A stretch of DNA of 64,000 bases from Cafeteria roenbergensis (GCA_008330645.1 VLTN01000067.1:1-64000), one strand, 5' to 3'. Shown: positions 25,254 to 38,250, counted from the stretch's first letter. Notes: generated by a model from the letters alone, not told the origin. Made by a program: numbers and translations.

Positions 25254-25554
25254 GGCTGCGAAGCGCAACGTCACACCGCGAGCGGGCGCTGGGTCGCGCG
25301 ATTTTGCTTTGGCCCCCGGCATCGGCCCGAAGCTGCGGGCCAAAGCCCCGGAGCCAGACAGCATGTGCGCGTGGCACGCGCTCGGCCGGTCTCACGTCTG
25401 GTCAACAGTGCGGCTCAGTGCAAGCTCCCGCTGCGAGGCACATTTTGGCAGAGCCCGCGAGGCCAGCCGAGCAGGGAAGCTGCCGTCGTTGCCGACTGGT
25501 TTTGGCTGCGAGCGTCGCCACCACACCGCAGAGAGTCGGGCCGCGTGTGGTGAT
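25254..25554. promoter_or_regulatory. Shared divergent promoter region, FABP-B / VWA8
   Basis: 301 bases lie between the opposed start codons of FABP-B and VWA8. No motif stands out. The call rests on spacing. Confidence 0.4.
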
Positions 25555-28500
25555 ATGAGACGGGCGAGCTCGCTGACGACCACCAGGGCGCTGCGGCGCC
25601 CCACGGGCGCCTTGAGGCTCTCGCGGCCCATCACTACGTCAGGCGGGGCCGTCAGCGCCCGGCACGTGGCCATTGGCGACGTGCATGCAGTGGTCCCCTC
25701 AGCCGAGACGGCGGACCTGGTGCCGCACGGCAGGCTCCCTGCGTCGGTGGATGCAATGGAGCCCGCCACTTTGCGGCGCATGCGGTGGCTGTTGCAAAAG
25801 TACGCCATGCGTCAGGACGTGCTCATTTGTGGCCCGCCCGGCCCCGAGCGGAGGAGGTTAGCGCTCGAGTTTGCCGAGCTGCTCGGCCTCGAATGCGAGA
25901 TCGTAGCTCTGAGCAGGGACACCACGGAGTCGGACCTCAAACAGCGGCGGGAGATCCTGGGGAACGGCAGCGCGGCTTGGGTCGACCAAGCGCCCGTGCG
26001 AGCCGCTCTCCGCGGGCGCATGCTCATTCTCGACGGTCTGGAGCGCGCGGAACGCAACGTCCTCCCCACGCTAAACAACCTGCTCGAGGCACGGGAGCTG
26101 TCGCTGGAGGACGGCCGGCTCGTGGTCAGTCCGCAGCGCGCTGCCGCGCTGACTTCGGCCAGCGCCTCGGCTGCGGGAGCGGCGGCGCTTCCACAGGGCC
26201 TGGTGGCAGCGTCGGACCGCTTCTGGGTGGTGGCCCTTGCCACCCCTTCCCCGCCATACCCCGGCCGGCCGCTGGACCCACCGCTTCGCTCTCGGTTCCA
26301 GTCCATGTGGATGTCCCCGGAGTTGGGGCCCGCAGGGGCCCTGTCGTGCGGCACCGGCGGAGCGGCCGCAGGCCCAGCCACCTCAGAGGCGGCGCAGGCC
26401 GCGCAGCAGGCAGCCAGGGACTTTGTCAGCGCCGTGGACATGCTGTCCAAGGGAGCGCAGAGCTCCCTCTCTGGCAGGGGCGGCCCCGACGGCGGCGGCG
26501 ACCGAGCTGACGCGGTGGCGCAGCTTGCCGGCGTTCTAGGCGCTGGCGTGGCCGTCCCCACCGTGCCCCCGTCGGTTCTGCGCTCCTGCGCGGGCCTGTA
26601 CGCGGCCTTCCCGGAGACGGAAGCCGCAGACCCTGCCGCCGCTATCTCGCGGCTCTTCCCGCCGGCGTCTGCGGCGCTCGCCCGCCTCAGCGGCGGTGGG
26701 AACGACGGCGCCGGCAGCTCCGCCAACGGTGGGATCGTGGGCGCGCTCGCCGCAGCGCTGCCGGCCCGGGCGACTGCGCCCGGCGCAGGCACGCGGCTCG
26801 TAGGGGTGAAGCCGGCGGGGGAGGGCAGCCAGTCGGTGGTGGTGCAGTTCGACGGGCCAGGCGGGCGGGCAAGCGCGACGATGCCTGTGAGCGGCGATGC
26901 TCCGGCGCTGTCCAGCAAGGCCGGCCGCGCGGCGAGCGCTGCTGGAGCGTGGGTGCGGTGGGCGCCACAGGAAGACCTGCTGGCATCCATGGCCAGGGAC
27001 CTCGCCACTGGCCTCGACGTGGCTCTGGTGGGAGCGCCGGGGAGCGGAAAAACGGCCCTCGTGCGTGAGGCGTGCCGGCGCCTGGGCCTCGGGTGGGCGG
27101 CCGATGAGGCAGGCCACAGCGCAGTGTCGGTGTTCCCGCTGCACAGTGAGCTCACGGCCAGAGATCTGCTGGCGTCTCGTGACACTGGCCGCGACGGTGC
27201 GACGCACTGGCGCGCCTCCCCGCTGGTCGAAGCAGCCGTTCGCGGCCACATTGCTGTGCTGGATGGCGCTCACCGCCTGCCGCCAGACACGCTGGCATCC
27301 GTCCTTGGGCCGCTGCTCAACGAACGGTCCATCACGCTGCCAGAGGGCACCGTCCTGGCGCCGGCTCGTGCAGGCGACGCGCCCGCAGGCGGGAGCGACG
27401 CCAGCTTGGCGCGCATCGGCCGACTCGTCGCGGCTCCGGGATCGGGCGCGCTCGAGGCCGCATGCGACGTCATCCCGGTGCACCCCGGCTTCCGCGTGGT
27501 GATCCTCGGGGAACCATCCGGCTCCAGCGCGGGCAGCGCGGCGGCCGGCCAGGCCTCCGTCCCCGCGGCGCCATGGCTGCACCCTGAGATGCTTGGCCGC
27601 CTCGCTGTGCACGCGGTTCCCGACCCCCTGCTGCTCAGCGATGCTGCGGCGGCGGCGGCCCAGGACTCGGCCGCCGCGGGCGCCGCCGCTGCCGCTGCCT
27701 CTGACGCGCTGCCGACGGATGCGTTCGTCGAGCGCGTGCTTGAGGCAGCCGCTCCGCGCGCATCCGCCCAGGGCCGCGCGGCCGTCCGCTCTCTCGCGCT
27801 GCGGCTCAGGGAAGCCGCGTCGCGGGCCCGGAGCGCGGGAGACGGGGCGGTACCCCCGACGCTGTCCTTGCGCCAGGCCCAGCGCCTGGCGCGGAGGCTC
27901 CCCGCCCTGTCCAAGGACGCCACAGCCGCTGCCGCGAGCGATTCCGACGCCCAGGCACGCGGCACTGCAGAGGCAATTTCGCGAGCTGCCTGGGACACGC
28001 TGCTCGTGCAGTTTGCGCCGGGGGAGGTACGCGACGTCGTCCGGACCGCCATGGCCCGCACGCTTCAGGATGCGGAGCTGCCGGTGCCGTCGTCACTGCA
28101 GGCGGATCTCGCCCACTCTGGGGCTGCGCAGGCAAGCGGCCAGGCACAGCGCCCTCGCGTGGAGCCCATTGCTGAGGCAGACGTCGACGCGCTGCTCGCT
28201 GCCTGGCCCGCCACCCCGGGGTCCGTGCCCAGCCTCGACGCGGAAGGCTCCTGCCTGGCCGTGCGTGTCGGCGACGCAGTCCTCCCCGTGCTTGCCCCAG
28301 GCGACCGCTCTTTTGTGCCCGCCGTGGACTTCGTGGACACGGACGAGCACTCCCGCGCCCTCCGTGACGCCATGGTGGCGCTGGCCAGCGGGGAGCGGGC
28401 CGTCAGCCTCATCGGAAACCAGGGCGCAGGCAAGAACCGCGTCGCTCTGCGCCTGCTGGAGCTCATCGGGCGCGAGCACAGGTATGTCCAGCTGCACCGC

Positions 28501-31500
28501 GACACGACAGTGTCCCAGCTCACGTCCACGCCCACGTTGGAGGAGGGCAGGCTCGTCTGGGCGGACTCGCCGCTGATCCGGGCCGCTATCGAGGGCCGGG
28601 TGGTGGTGGTTGACGAGTGCGACAAGGCTCCGACAGAGGTACTGGCAGTCATCAAGGCTCTGCTCGAGGGCCACGTGCGCCTTGCAGACGGAAGGGAGCT
28701 CGTGGATATGGCAGGCGCCGCTGCGCCAGCGCCAGACTCGACGGCCGAGGTGGAAGCGGCAGCAGTGGCGGCGGTGAAGGCGGGCACGGGTCCTGTGCAG
28801 GCACCAGCCGGAAGGCGGGTGGTGCCCATCCACCCAGCCTTCCGCCTCGTGGCGCTGGCGAACCGCCCGGGCTGGCCATTCCTTGGCAACGACTTCCACG
28901 CGTCTGTGGGCGATGTCTGCTCCACAGTGGTGGTGGGCGCGCTGTCCCCTGCGGAGGAGCTGCTCGTGCTGCGGGCAGCGGCCCCCACTACGCACGACGC
29001 AGCCCTTCGTGCCATGTGCGCCGCCTTCGCGGAGCTGCGCTCCTGGCACGAGGACGGCCGGCTGTCGTACCCGTTCAGCCTGCGGGAGGCTGTGGCGGTA
29101 GCGCGGCACATGGAGGCCTTTCCGGCCGACGGGGCAGCTGCTGCCGTGCGCGGCGTGCTGGCATTCGACTCCGCGTCCCCCGAGGCGCGAGGGCTGATCG
29201 AGGACGTGATGGCCTCTCACGGAATTGTCATCGCCCTCGGCGATTACGAGGAAGCGGCAGACCCCGGCCTTGCCGCACCCCGCGCCAGACTCGAGGAGCA
29301 TATCACTGTGGACTTTCACGCCGCAGCCAGCGAACCCGTCGGGGCGTGGTCTGGCGACGACGCCGGACGCAGGTGAGCCGTCCGCGTCGCTTGCCCTGCC
29401 ATTGCCCTTCCCCGAACCCCCCCCCCCCCTCCCTCCGTCCGTCCCCCCACGGCGCCGAATTGGCGGCTTTGTGCCTCCTCCCCTTGATGCTGTCCGTCCC
29501 TCGACCTTGCTGGCCTGTGATGTCGCTGCTGGCGCTGACTGTGTCCCGCGGCATTCCAACGTCGCGCGACCCGGTGTTGGTGTGCAGCTGCCCCCATGCA
29601 CGACGCGGCCAGACACACCCGACCCACCCTTTCCGCCCCGCACCCGCGCCCCGACTGACGTCTGTCTCCCACGTGTTTCTCACGCCCGCTGCGCGGCCAC
29701 CGCAGGAGCGTGGCTGGCGTTTCCCAGCTCCGCCTCGGCGTGCGTGCCTGGGTCCCCAGCAGTGCATCTGTGACGGTGACCCACGGCTCTGACATGCGGG
29801 TCCGGCTCACTCGCGCCCTGGCCGCTTCCGCCGGCAGCGGTGGGGAGTTCGACGAAGAGGTCGCGCGCTTCCGCGCCCTCCCGGCCCCGGACGCGGCCAC
29901 GCCTGCCGCGCACCGAGGATCCGTGGCTGCCACCTGTGGCCTGCAGCCCGGCGGACTTGCAGTGGCCGTGTCGGCTCCCAAGGGCAACCTCATCCTTCAC
30001 CTCTTCTCCCGCCTTGCACCCGAGTCTGACTCCGTGCTCGGCCTGGGGCCGGACCGGTCCAGCTGCATCGTCAACCTGACTCCGGCGCTCTACGGAGTGC
30101 ACGCCGGCGGGCTGTGCGGCAGGGCTGGGGCCGGAATGTGGGAGTCGTTGCCCACCACGCGAGGGCTCGCAATGTGCGCTGTCGACACCGGGGCGGCCGT
30201 TGACGGGGCGGTGGCGCTTGTCGTGCCCGACCTCCCGTCCCTGCTCATCGTCGAGCAGCCGAGGGGCCGGCGCGGCGCCTCATCCCTGCCTGACGTCTGG
30301 GCGGTGGACCTGCCCGCGCTGGCCAACCCCGCCGAGCGGGCCAGTGCCTCGTTTGCCGACCGGATCGCGCGGGCGACCAGGGCAGTGACTGCGGCCGGCC
30401 GCGGCAGCAGCAGTGCTGGGGACACTGGCCACGAGAGCTGGCGCGTCTGCGCCGGGTCCAGCAGCTCCCAGCAGTCTGCGACAGCCTTGGCAGTGTGGCG
30501 AGTGGGGGGCCAGGAGCTCGCCCTGGCCGATGTTGCACAGCTGGTTTCGGCACCCGGAGGGGGCCGCCGCTCGGGCAGGTCGGGAGTTGCGCAGTGGGAC
30601 ACAGTCCCGCTCGACGGTGCTCAGATCGGGCTCCCAGGCGCTGGGCTGCAGGCAGTGGTGCCTCTCTCATCGCACGACCCTCAATCCCTGCGCTGGTTCG
30701 TTTCGCTCACGGACGCGCGCGGCCGATCAGCAGGAGCGGTGCTCGAGGGCCGTCTGGGCAGCGGAGAGTGGACGCTGGAGCGGTCCGTCGCCGAAGGGGA
30801 GGCGGGCAGTCTCGTGCCGCTTGACCTCGGCGCGCCCTCCGCACTGCTGGCTTTGGAGCCGCAGAGGCTCGCCAGTGAGTCAGGTGTGCTGTACACTGCA
30901 ATGCAGTCACCGGCAGCTGACTCAGACGCTGGGCAGCCCGGCTCCGGCGTTGCCGCGACCGGCGCGTCTGCGATGCGGCTGGCTTGGCCGTACCAGCGCC
31001 CCCCCAGCGGGACGAAGGACGCCCTGCTTCGGGTGGCGTGGCCCAGTGAAGGCAAGGCTGCCTTCGCGCCGGCGCTTCCTCCCGTGGTGGGCCACTCCCG
31101 AGAGGCGGTGACGGTGGAAGCCGGCATTAGCTTGTCCAGTGACAGCAGCCGCCACGGCGCCCCTTCCGTGCGCGTCATTCATGCGGCAGACTCGTCCGGC
31201 ACCGTTGTGACTCTCGGCAGCGCGCCTGGCGGGGATGCGCAGGCGCAAGCCGAGGCCAGCGTCGCCTCCATCGTCGGCCTGCACCTGCTGCCGGCGCCGC
31301 CGGCCAGGCCCCACTCCCCAGCAGCAGAGTCTGCGGCAGCAAGCAGCGGCAGCGGCAGCGGCAGCGCATCGCTCGTTGCAGCGGTCCACGCCTCGGGCCT
31401 GGTCCGGGTACTCGAGCTCGTCCCCTCCCAGCAGCTGCGGTCCTTGCAGGCGTGGGCGGCCGTGGCCGGCGTGCCGCTGCCCGCTCACTCGCTGACCGGG

Positions 31501-32865
31501 AGCTCGGCATCTGTCGCGGCTGGGATGGTGTCGCGCATGGCCGCAGCGCTTGCCAGCGCACGGGCCGGGACAGCCGCAGGCGGCGCCACCCGCCTGAGCG
31601 TTTCGGCTGACACGGAGGGCGAGGCCAAAATGCTCCCCTTTGCGCCTGGCAGCCGTCCGGACGACGGCGACTCGCTGAGCCCGCCAAACCCACGCGGGGA
31701 GCCCAAGCTGGGCAAACACGACCCGGACAACGCTCCCCACGTGGGCGGCAACCAGTGGGCAGGCGGGACTGGCGGCTCAGACACGGCCGGTCTTGGAGGC
31801 CGCGGCGGGCCGTATCGGCTGGACAAGGGCCACCGGGTGCACCAAGTCAGTGACGAAGCCAAGGCCGCCGTTCCCGAGGAGCAGAAGCAGCGCGCCCGGG
31901 AGCTGGCGCGCAAGGCGCTGGCCTCAAAGCTGGCGGAGCTGGGGATGGCCGAGGAGGATGCGGCTGAGTACGCATCGCTGCGGTCAATGGTGGGCCCCGA
32001 AATCGCTCGGCTGCGCGGGATCCTGGCCTCAGCCCCTCGGCGCGGCGGCGAGGACGAGCGCGTGTGGGTCCGTCACGAGACGTCTGGGGAGCTGGACGAC
32101 GCCAAGGTCGTGGATATGGTCACGGGGTCGCGCTCCGTGTTCAAGCGTCGCGCTGACGCTCCCCCCCCGGACCTGGCGTCTCCAGCCGGCCCCCGCCCTG
32201 AGCGCGTGACGCTGTTGCTCGACTGCTCGGCCTCCATGTACCGCTTCAACAGCGAGGACAGCCGGCTGCACCGCGAGCTCGAGGCGACGGCCATGGTCAT
32301 GGAGGCGGCGGCAGGCCTGCAGCACCGCTGGGACTTGCGCATCGTGGGCCATTCGGGCGACTCCGAGGCCATCGACCTCATGGATCCGACGTTTTCGGTT
32401 GGAATGCGACTCCATCGCTCTCGCCGCGGCCGCCCAGCGGCCGCCCAGCGGCCTTCGGTCCTTCCCAAATCGGACGCCGAGCGGTGGGCGTTGCTGCAGC
32501 GCGTCATCGCCCACACGCAATTCTGCGACTCAGGGGACCACACGTTGCCCGCGATTCAGCGGGCAACGCGGGAGCTGGCGGCGCCTGCCCCCGGTGGCGG
32601 GCCCAAGGGCGGCCTCGTGATCGTGGTGTCGGACGCGAATTTGCGGCGCTACGGCATTCAGCCGCAGTCGCTGGCCAGGGCGCTCTCGGCGCATGTGGCG
32701 GATGGCGTGGACGCGCACTATGTGGCCATCGCGCAGTTCGGCAGAGAGGGGGAGGCACTTGCAGAGGCGCTGCCGCGCGGTCGCGGCCATGTTTGCGAAG
32801 ACCCGCGTGAGCTGCCCGGCGTGCTGCGGCGCGTGCTGATGCAGCGAGCTGACGCGCGCGCGTGA
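25555..32865 (+). CDS. VWA8: VWA8-like mitochondrial AAA+ ATPase with von Willebrand A domain
   Basis: Exons 25555-29372 and 29706-32865 (phase 2, GTGAGC...GCAG) give 2,325 residues; human VWA8 is about 1,905. The start is an Arg-rich, acid-free leader typical of a mitochondrial presequence. AAA1 (residue about 92) carries GPPGPERR, the same degenerate Walker A seen in VWA8 proteins, followed by ALSRDTTESDLKQRREI and RAERNVLPTLNNLLE. AAA2 (about 492) has a full Walker A, GAPGSGKT. AAA3 (about 955) has GNQGAGKN, LHRDTTVSQL, Walker B VVVVDECDKAP and LANRPGWPFLGNDF. The C-terminus (about 2105 on) is a VWA domain with MIDAS-type DCSAS. VWA8 is a matrix-side ATPase of poorly known role. Extra length is mostly Ala/Gly/Ser-rich inserts. 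The intron contains a C13 run at 29417-29429. Confidence 0.93.
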
Positions 32866-33125
32866 GGCCAGGGCTCCCGAGCGCCAAATCAGCACCAGGC
32901 GCGACGGACGAATCCTAGTTGCAGCTGCAATGGTCACTCGCACAGACAAAGACATGAACGTAAAAATGCAAGGCGGGCAGCTCGCTGCGGGCGATGACAA
33001 TCGCAGCCAAGCTTCGCGTCCAGCGATCAAGCGCCGTGCCCTGCCGTGGCCGCTCCAGCCGCTGCAGCTGACCGAAGGCGCGGCGGTCGCCAGCAGCAGC
33101 ACGGCAACACACTGCGCTTGCGAGC

Positions 33126-35633
33126 CTACGGGTCGCCTCCCATTTGCACGATGCGCGCCTGGAGCGCGCGGACCGTCTCCTCCAGCTCTGCAAGCCGCGT
33201 GGAGGTGGAGGCCACCCGGCGCGCCGCCAACATCTTTGCCGCCTCCACCGACGTCCACTCCGCGGGAGGGGGCGGCGTCGTGGCTGCTGTTGGCGAGCCC
33301 GCCGAGCTCTGCGTCAGCGAAGGCGGGGGCATCTCCTCCGCCTCCACGGGTGGCTCGGGCCCGCAGTCTGCCCCCGCCTCCGGGAGCATGGTCTGGGGCA
33401 GGGGAGCCCCCGCATCTGGCCCGAACGCAGCCCGAGAGCGCCTTGGGGGACGGCTGCCGGCCCGGCGGCGGCCAGCCGCGGCCGAGGCAGGGCGGCCAGG
33501 CGCCCGCTTACTCGTCGACCGCCGGCGTGGTTGCGGGGACGGGCGGCGGCGAGCGGTATGCCTGTGCTCGCGTGTGGCCGCTCTCATGCTGCTGCTGCTG
33601 CCTCGGGCTGCTGCGCCGGTCGACGTCCAGACGGGCAGGCCGTTCGCTCGGGCCTGAACGCGCTGCCGCGATCGTGACGGGCGGACAGGGCTCGCGTGGA
33701 TGGGCTCGCTGCGGCCACGGGATGACCCGCGCGGGCGGGCGGATGCTTGCGCGTTGGTCCGCGGCGCCGAACGAGGCTGCCCGCCGAGCTGGACCGAGGC
33801 GTGCCAGCGCGCCGTCTCGGCCGCAAACGGCCTGCCGTCCCGAGAGGGAGGCGCCCGCGGCGGAGTGACGGGCCTGCGCGCCGGGAGGCCCGCTGCTGCC
33901 GGCGTTTGGCCTTGCGTGTGTCTCTGCCTCGTCGGCGGAGCCCGACGCCGGGAGGACGTCCGCGACCGCCGAGGGGCCGGGCCCGCCAGCAGTGCGTCCC
34001 CTGCCGCAGCAGCGTGCCGAGACGGCTCAGCAGGCCCTGGAGCGTGGCTGCCGTGCTGGCCTGCAGCAGGAAGCCGGGCTGCCCGCCGGGGGCGGGAGGC
34101 GGCCCTGGAGGCAGGGCGCCCTGCGTGGTTGTCGGCCGGACGAGCGCGCCTCCGCGCCCTTGAGCCGCCGCGGGGCCGCGACGCGGGCCGCTGCGGGGAG
34201 GCGCGGCGCGGTGCCGGGCCGCGAGACCCTGCGCGGCGCCGCCCCGTCCCGGCGCGTGGAGCCGACGCCCGCGCCGCGCCGCGCCCAAGCGTGGACCTGT
34301 GAGCAGTCCTGCGCCCGCCCGGGCGGGCCAGGCCGCTGTCCGCGCGCGGCTGTTCGGCGTCCGCACCGATGACCTCCTGAAGCGCTTGCGTCGCGGCGGC
34401 CATTGCCCACGAGTCAGCCGCCAGCCGGCCGTGCGCTGCCCTCGCGGGCTCTGCAAGCTCGGGAGCCGTTGCCCAGTCCTGCTGGGCGCGCGCTGCATGG
34501 GACTCGTGGCCGTCTGCGCCGCTGCCGCCCCACGCGCCCTGGAGGGAGGAGCCGTGCGCAGGGGCTGCCGGCCCCTTGCTAGGGCCGGAACGGCGCCGAA
34601 GTTTGCTCGAGCCCGCCGTGCGCAGGCCGGCAGCGGTCCTGTGCCGGGCGCTGCTGCTGCAGCTGCTGCTGACGTGAGGCTGCTTGTCCGCCTTGCGACG
34701 GCCGTGTGCCGGCCCCGCAGCCGCAGCGTCCGGCCTGGCGGTCGGCTGGCGGGCACTCGATGCGACGGGGAGCTCCGGCTCTCGGGGGCGGGGTGCCCTC
34801 GCAAGGGCAGAGCGCGCGGAGCGCGACACTCGAGGCTCTGCCGATCGCGGCGCCTGCATGAGCGCCTCCAGCTCAGCAGCGGCCGCCATGGCTTGAGCCA
34901 CGGCAACCGCCGAAGCGCGGTTGGAGGCGTTGGCCCTGGCCGAGTGGTCGCGAGGCGACATCCACGGCCGCGCCGCCGAGGTGCCGAGGCGCGACCCGGT
35001 GGCAGCGGGGCCCGTCGAGCCAAACGGGCCCTGGCTGTCGGCCCGGAGCTGCGAGGCCGCGTCTGCGGGCTGTGAGGGCGCCGCGCCGGCGCCTGCCGGA
35101 GCGTCCACTTCCTCCCACCCGTGAAGCGTCTCCGGCTCTGCCACGATGCGCCGAGGCAGCAAGTCGTCGTCGGCAAAATCCGAGGCGCCCGCGACGGCGC
35201 GCAGGGCCCCGTTGACGGCCAGGATATCCTCCAGCGCAATGTCAGGGCTCCTGGCGGTGGCCAGATCGCCACCCTGCCCCGGAGAGCCGCCCTGCACGCC
35301 TGGTCTCGTGCCGGGAGCGCGCGGGTCGGACGCCATCGACGCTGCTCCGAGCGTGTCGTCGGGATGCTGGTGGGCGTCCTCGACGCCGATGGCGCGGGGC
35401 ACGGCCCCAAACGGAGCTCGGGGGCTCCCTCGCGAGCTGTGCCGGGGCGTGGTCCATCCTTCGCCCGTGCCCGATCCCCGGTCAGACACGTCAGGGCTCC
35501 ATGCGGCTGCAGATGAGTCCACCGCGCCCACAGGGACGGCCCACGACGAGCCCCTCGGCGCGCCCTGCAAGTCTCCGGGCAGGTTGAAAGCGGATGTCTG
35601 GTGCAAGCCCCCGGTCGGCAAGTCGCGAGCCCA

Positions 35634-35672
<39 letters not shown>

Positions 35673-36335
35673 CTGGGCAGCGGCGGCAGCGTCCTTGCGG
35701 CCGCCATCCGCAGGGAGTCCTTGGGCGGAGTCGGCTACGGTGGCAGAACGAGCCCCAGTGTAACGACTGCCAGCCGTGCCAGTGGCCTCTGCCCTGCCAG
35801 GCACGGCTTGGCCGGATGCGCGACCGCCTGGCGCCGAGGCCGCTGTTCCGTCTTGACCGGCATCGCTGTCTGAGTCGGAGTCTCCGAAGTCATCCAGCCG
35901 ATGAGCTGGCGCGCGGGCGACCTGTCGGCTCGTGGCGGCTGCTGCCTCGTCTTTGAGCTGATGTGCTCCGCCTTGGGCTCTGCCGGGCGCCACCGGAGAG
36001 CGCTGAAGACGCGACGTCGGCGCGCCTGCTTGCTCCCGACCCCCTCCCACCGCGGGGCCGTCCGCAGGGAGGGTGCTGGCGACAAGGACTTGCGTTGGCT
36101 GAGCCGCTGGGCGGCTCTCACCGTCGATGCTCAAGTCGCTGTCGCTGTCGGCAAATGTGCCAAGCGCGCGCTCATCCTGCCGCTTCTGCGCAGAGCGAAG
36201 GGGGCTTGGGTCCGGGCCAGACGCCAGGTCCTCGTCGCTGCTTCCCCAGTCGTCGTTGGAACCCGACTCAGATCGCGCGGTGGAGTGCAAGGCGCCGCTG
36301 GCGAGGGCTTGGCGCGAGGCCGTCTCGGCGCTCAT
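33126..36335 (-). CDS. Hypothetical disordered protein with poly-Asp tract
   Basis: A single 1,069-residue reading frame. I do not recognise a family. It opens with Ser/Asp-rich acidic clusters (GSNDDWGSSDEDL, DSDSDLSID, DFGDSDSDSD), carries 13 Asp in a row at about residue 222, has a moderately ordered patch near 400-440 (SPDIALEDILAVNGALRAV) and then a long Arg/Ala/Pro/Ser stretch rich in RRR and SR-type pairs. It ends with a predicted coiled coil (RVASTSTRLAELEETVRALQ). The acidic head and basic middle suggest a nuclear or RNA/chromatin-associated scaffold, but that is only inference. It runs toward VWA8, 260 bp away, and no intron is needed. Confidence 0.6.
35634..35672 (-). repeat. GAC trinucleotide repeat (13 units) coding poly-Asp
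   Basis: Thirteen uninterrupted GAC codons on the minus strand inside the disordered-protein gene. A pure codon run of this kind is prone to length change by slippage. Confidence 0.95.
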
Positions 36336-37780
36336 TCGCCCGACGCTTTGTTGTCTCCGCCTCGCCTCGCTTCGGCTTCAACAGCACCGTCAGCCAGGTC
36401 AAGCCTGAATCAAGTCGAGGGTGCCCAGCGAGCGGGAGTCGGATCGGCTCCTTGGTCGTGGCCTGGCGAGAGCGTGCGGACGCGCAGAAACGTTGGCTCG
36501 GGCTGCTCGCAGCGACGGCCGGGGTCTGCTCGGCAAAGGAGCTGCAGGAGCTGGCAGGCTTGCTAGCACGAGCGCGGGAGCCTTGGAGCCTTGCCCCTGC
36601 GCCCAGTCACTCTGCTGTGCCCGGGAGCGGTAGCCTCGCAGCGGCACTCACGCCACGATGCAGAGCGGCCAGTTTTCGCAGATTGGGCAGCCGGCGCGCG
36701 GACGGCTCCCAGTGCTTCGTTCAGCCTGCCGGCCGCGCCCCACGAGCCGCAACACCTTCGCATGGACTACGAGCCCGGCTCAGCCTTGGTGCTGCGAGGC
36801 CCTTGTCGATTGGCACTCCTTCCCGAAGGCCGAGTTGCCGTCCCGCCGCATCCTTTTTGCGCAAGCCCAGTCGAGCCGAGTGCTGGGGGCTCCCTGAAGA
36901 CGGCCGCACGGAATCGCCAATGCGTGTGTCCTCTGCTCCAGTTGGTTCCTTGTTCGATTGCGAATTCGAGCGCGATGTGAATTGCCCCGGGGCTGGTTGG
37001 TAGCACACGCGCATCGAGCAGATTTCGCTGGAGCGCGAGAGGTCGCGCGTTGCGATGGCTGGCGGGTTCTTGGGCGCACACGGCGCTCCACGTCCAAGGC
37101 TTGCCGAGGCGCCCGAGCCGATGGCAGCTCGGGAACCACCGCCCCGGGAAGCGGGCTTCTGCCCTCGGGTTGCAGGCAGCAGCGAATGCTCGCGAGGATG
37201 CAAACATTTTGCCCCCCTCACGCCCGCCGCGGCCGAGGACGTCGGTTGTTTCCGTCGCACGAGTGGGCAGTGCGGCCTGAGCAGTGCCAAGCGCCCTCCC
37301 CGAGAGCACTCCCTTGAGGATTCTCGCTGCCATGGTGCGTTCGTTGGGCTGGAGGGGGCTCCCGGTCCCGCGTGCCGCCGGGCTTGCCTCGACGCGCGCT
37401 GCCAGCCCCTCGACGAGGAGATGCCCGCTTGACCGCCAGCCGAGCCGCCCGCGGCGGGCCTTGCCCCTCGAGCTACCGGCGCTTCGACTCCGGCTAGTTG
37501 GCACTAGCCGGCCGCCTTGCAGCTGGATAGCGTGGCTCTCGGCCCGGGGGACAGCCGAGGGCGGGGCGAGGCAGCGAGGCGCCGCACACGCTGAGCCGCC
37601 GGTGCCCTGCGCAAGACCCGCTGCCCAGCAGCCACGTTGCGTGGCAAGGGGCGCCGCCCCGTGCCTGTCGCGGGGACCGCCCGCAGTGGCTGCTCCGACG
37701 ACGCAGCCATCGCGCGCGAAGCCACGCCCTGTGCTCCTCGTTGCGGCCGAAATGCCTGTTTGCCGCTTTTTTCGCAGGCC
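36336..37780. other. Long divergent intergenic stretch without a supported gene
   Basis: About 1.45 kb between the start of the disordered-protein gene and COX6A, much longer than the other divergent spacers in the window. The pyrimidine tract plus GCAG ending at 37777, three bases before the COX6A start, fits the acceptor rule of this genome, so part of the stretch may be a 5' UTR intron of COX6A. Short open frames on both strands show no domain. Confidence 0.45.
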
Positions 37781-38250
37781 ATGATCCGCTCCGTCGCCCG
37801 CACCGTCAGCCGCGTGGCTGCCCCCACCCCGATCCGCACCACCACCCGGCGCATGATGAGCAGCGACGGGACCCACGAGGAGATCGTCCGTGAGCGCTCC
37901 GGCCCCCGGCGCTCTGGCCTTGAGCGCGCTGTGCAGTGCGGGTCAAGCCAGACTTTCGCTTCCTCCCCCGCTGATCATTCCCCACGACCCCTCGCCCCCC
38001 GCCCGCTTCCCGCACCGTCCTTGCAATCGCAGAGACCGCCGACATGTGGTTCAAGATCTCGATGCTCGGCACCGCCGCCACCATCGTGCCCTTCGGCCTG
38101 TACATGGTGTACGTCGAGTCCTCCCATGGCGACCACCACCACGAGCAGCCCGCCTACGACCACCTCCAGATCCGCTCCAAGAACTTCCCGTGGGGCAAGT
38201 GCGACCTTCTTGACTCCAAGTGCAAGAAGGCCCTCGCCGCCAGCGCCTGA
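37781..38250 (+). CDS. COX6A: Cytochrome c oxidase subunit 6A
   Basis: Exons 37781-37889 and 38033-38250 (phase 1, GTGAGC...GCAG) give 108 residues, the usual size. The start (MIRSVARTVSRVAAPTPIR) is an Arg-rich mitochondrial presequence. One membrane helix follows (around MWFKISMLGTAATIVPFGLY). The family signature is clear: HHHEQPAYDHLQIRSKNFPW, matching HHHE-P-Y-L-IR-K-FPWG of COX6A. The protein is a nuclear-encoded small subunit of complex IV in the inner mitochondrial membrane. A likely 5' UTR intron ends just before the ATG. Confidence 0.95.

Noticed and set aside
25254-25364. Longer N-terminus of FABP-B
   Set aside because: The paralogue starts at the equivalent of the inner ATG; the extra leader would use up the divergent spacer. 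Kept only as an option.
36658-36897. Plus-strand 79-codon frame (MQSGQFSQIGQP)
   Set aside because: No recognisable domain and no second exon with matching signals.
37332-37784. Plus-strand frame starting MVRSLGWRGLP that looks like a mitochondrial leader
   Set aside because: It only continues as low complexity and ends over the COX6A start; no splice to COX6A is needed because that gene has its own leader.
36767-37876. Long minus-strand open frame in the spacer before COX6A
   Set aside because: No domain, composition like out-of-frame GC-rich DNA, and it overlaps COX6A exon 1 on the other strand.
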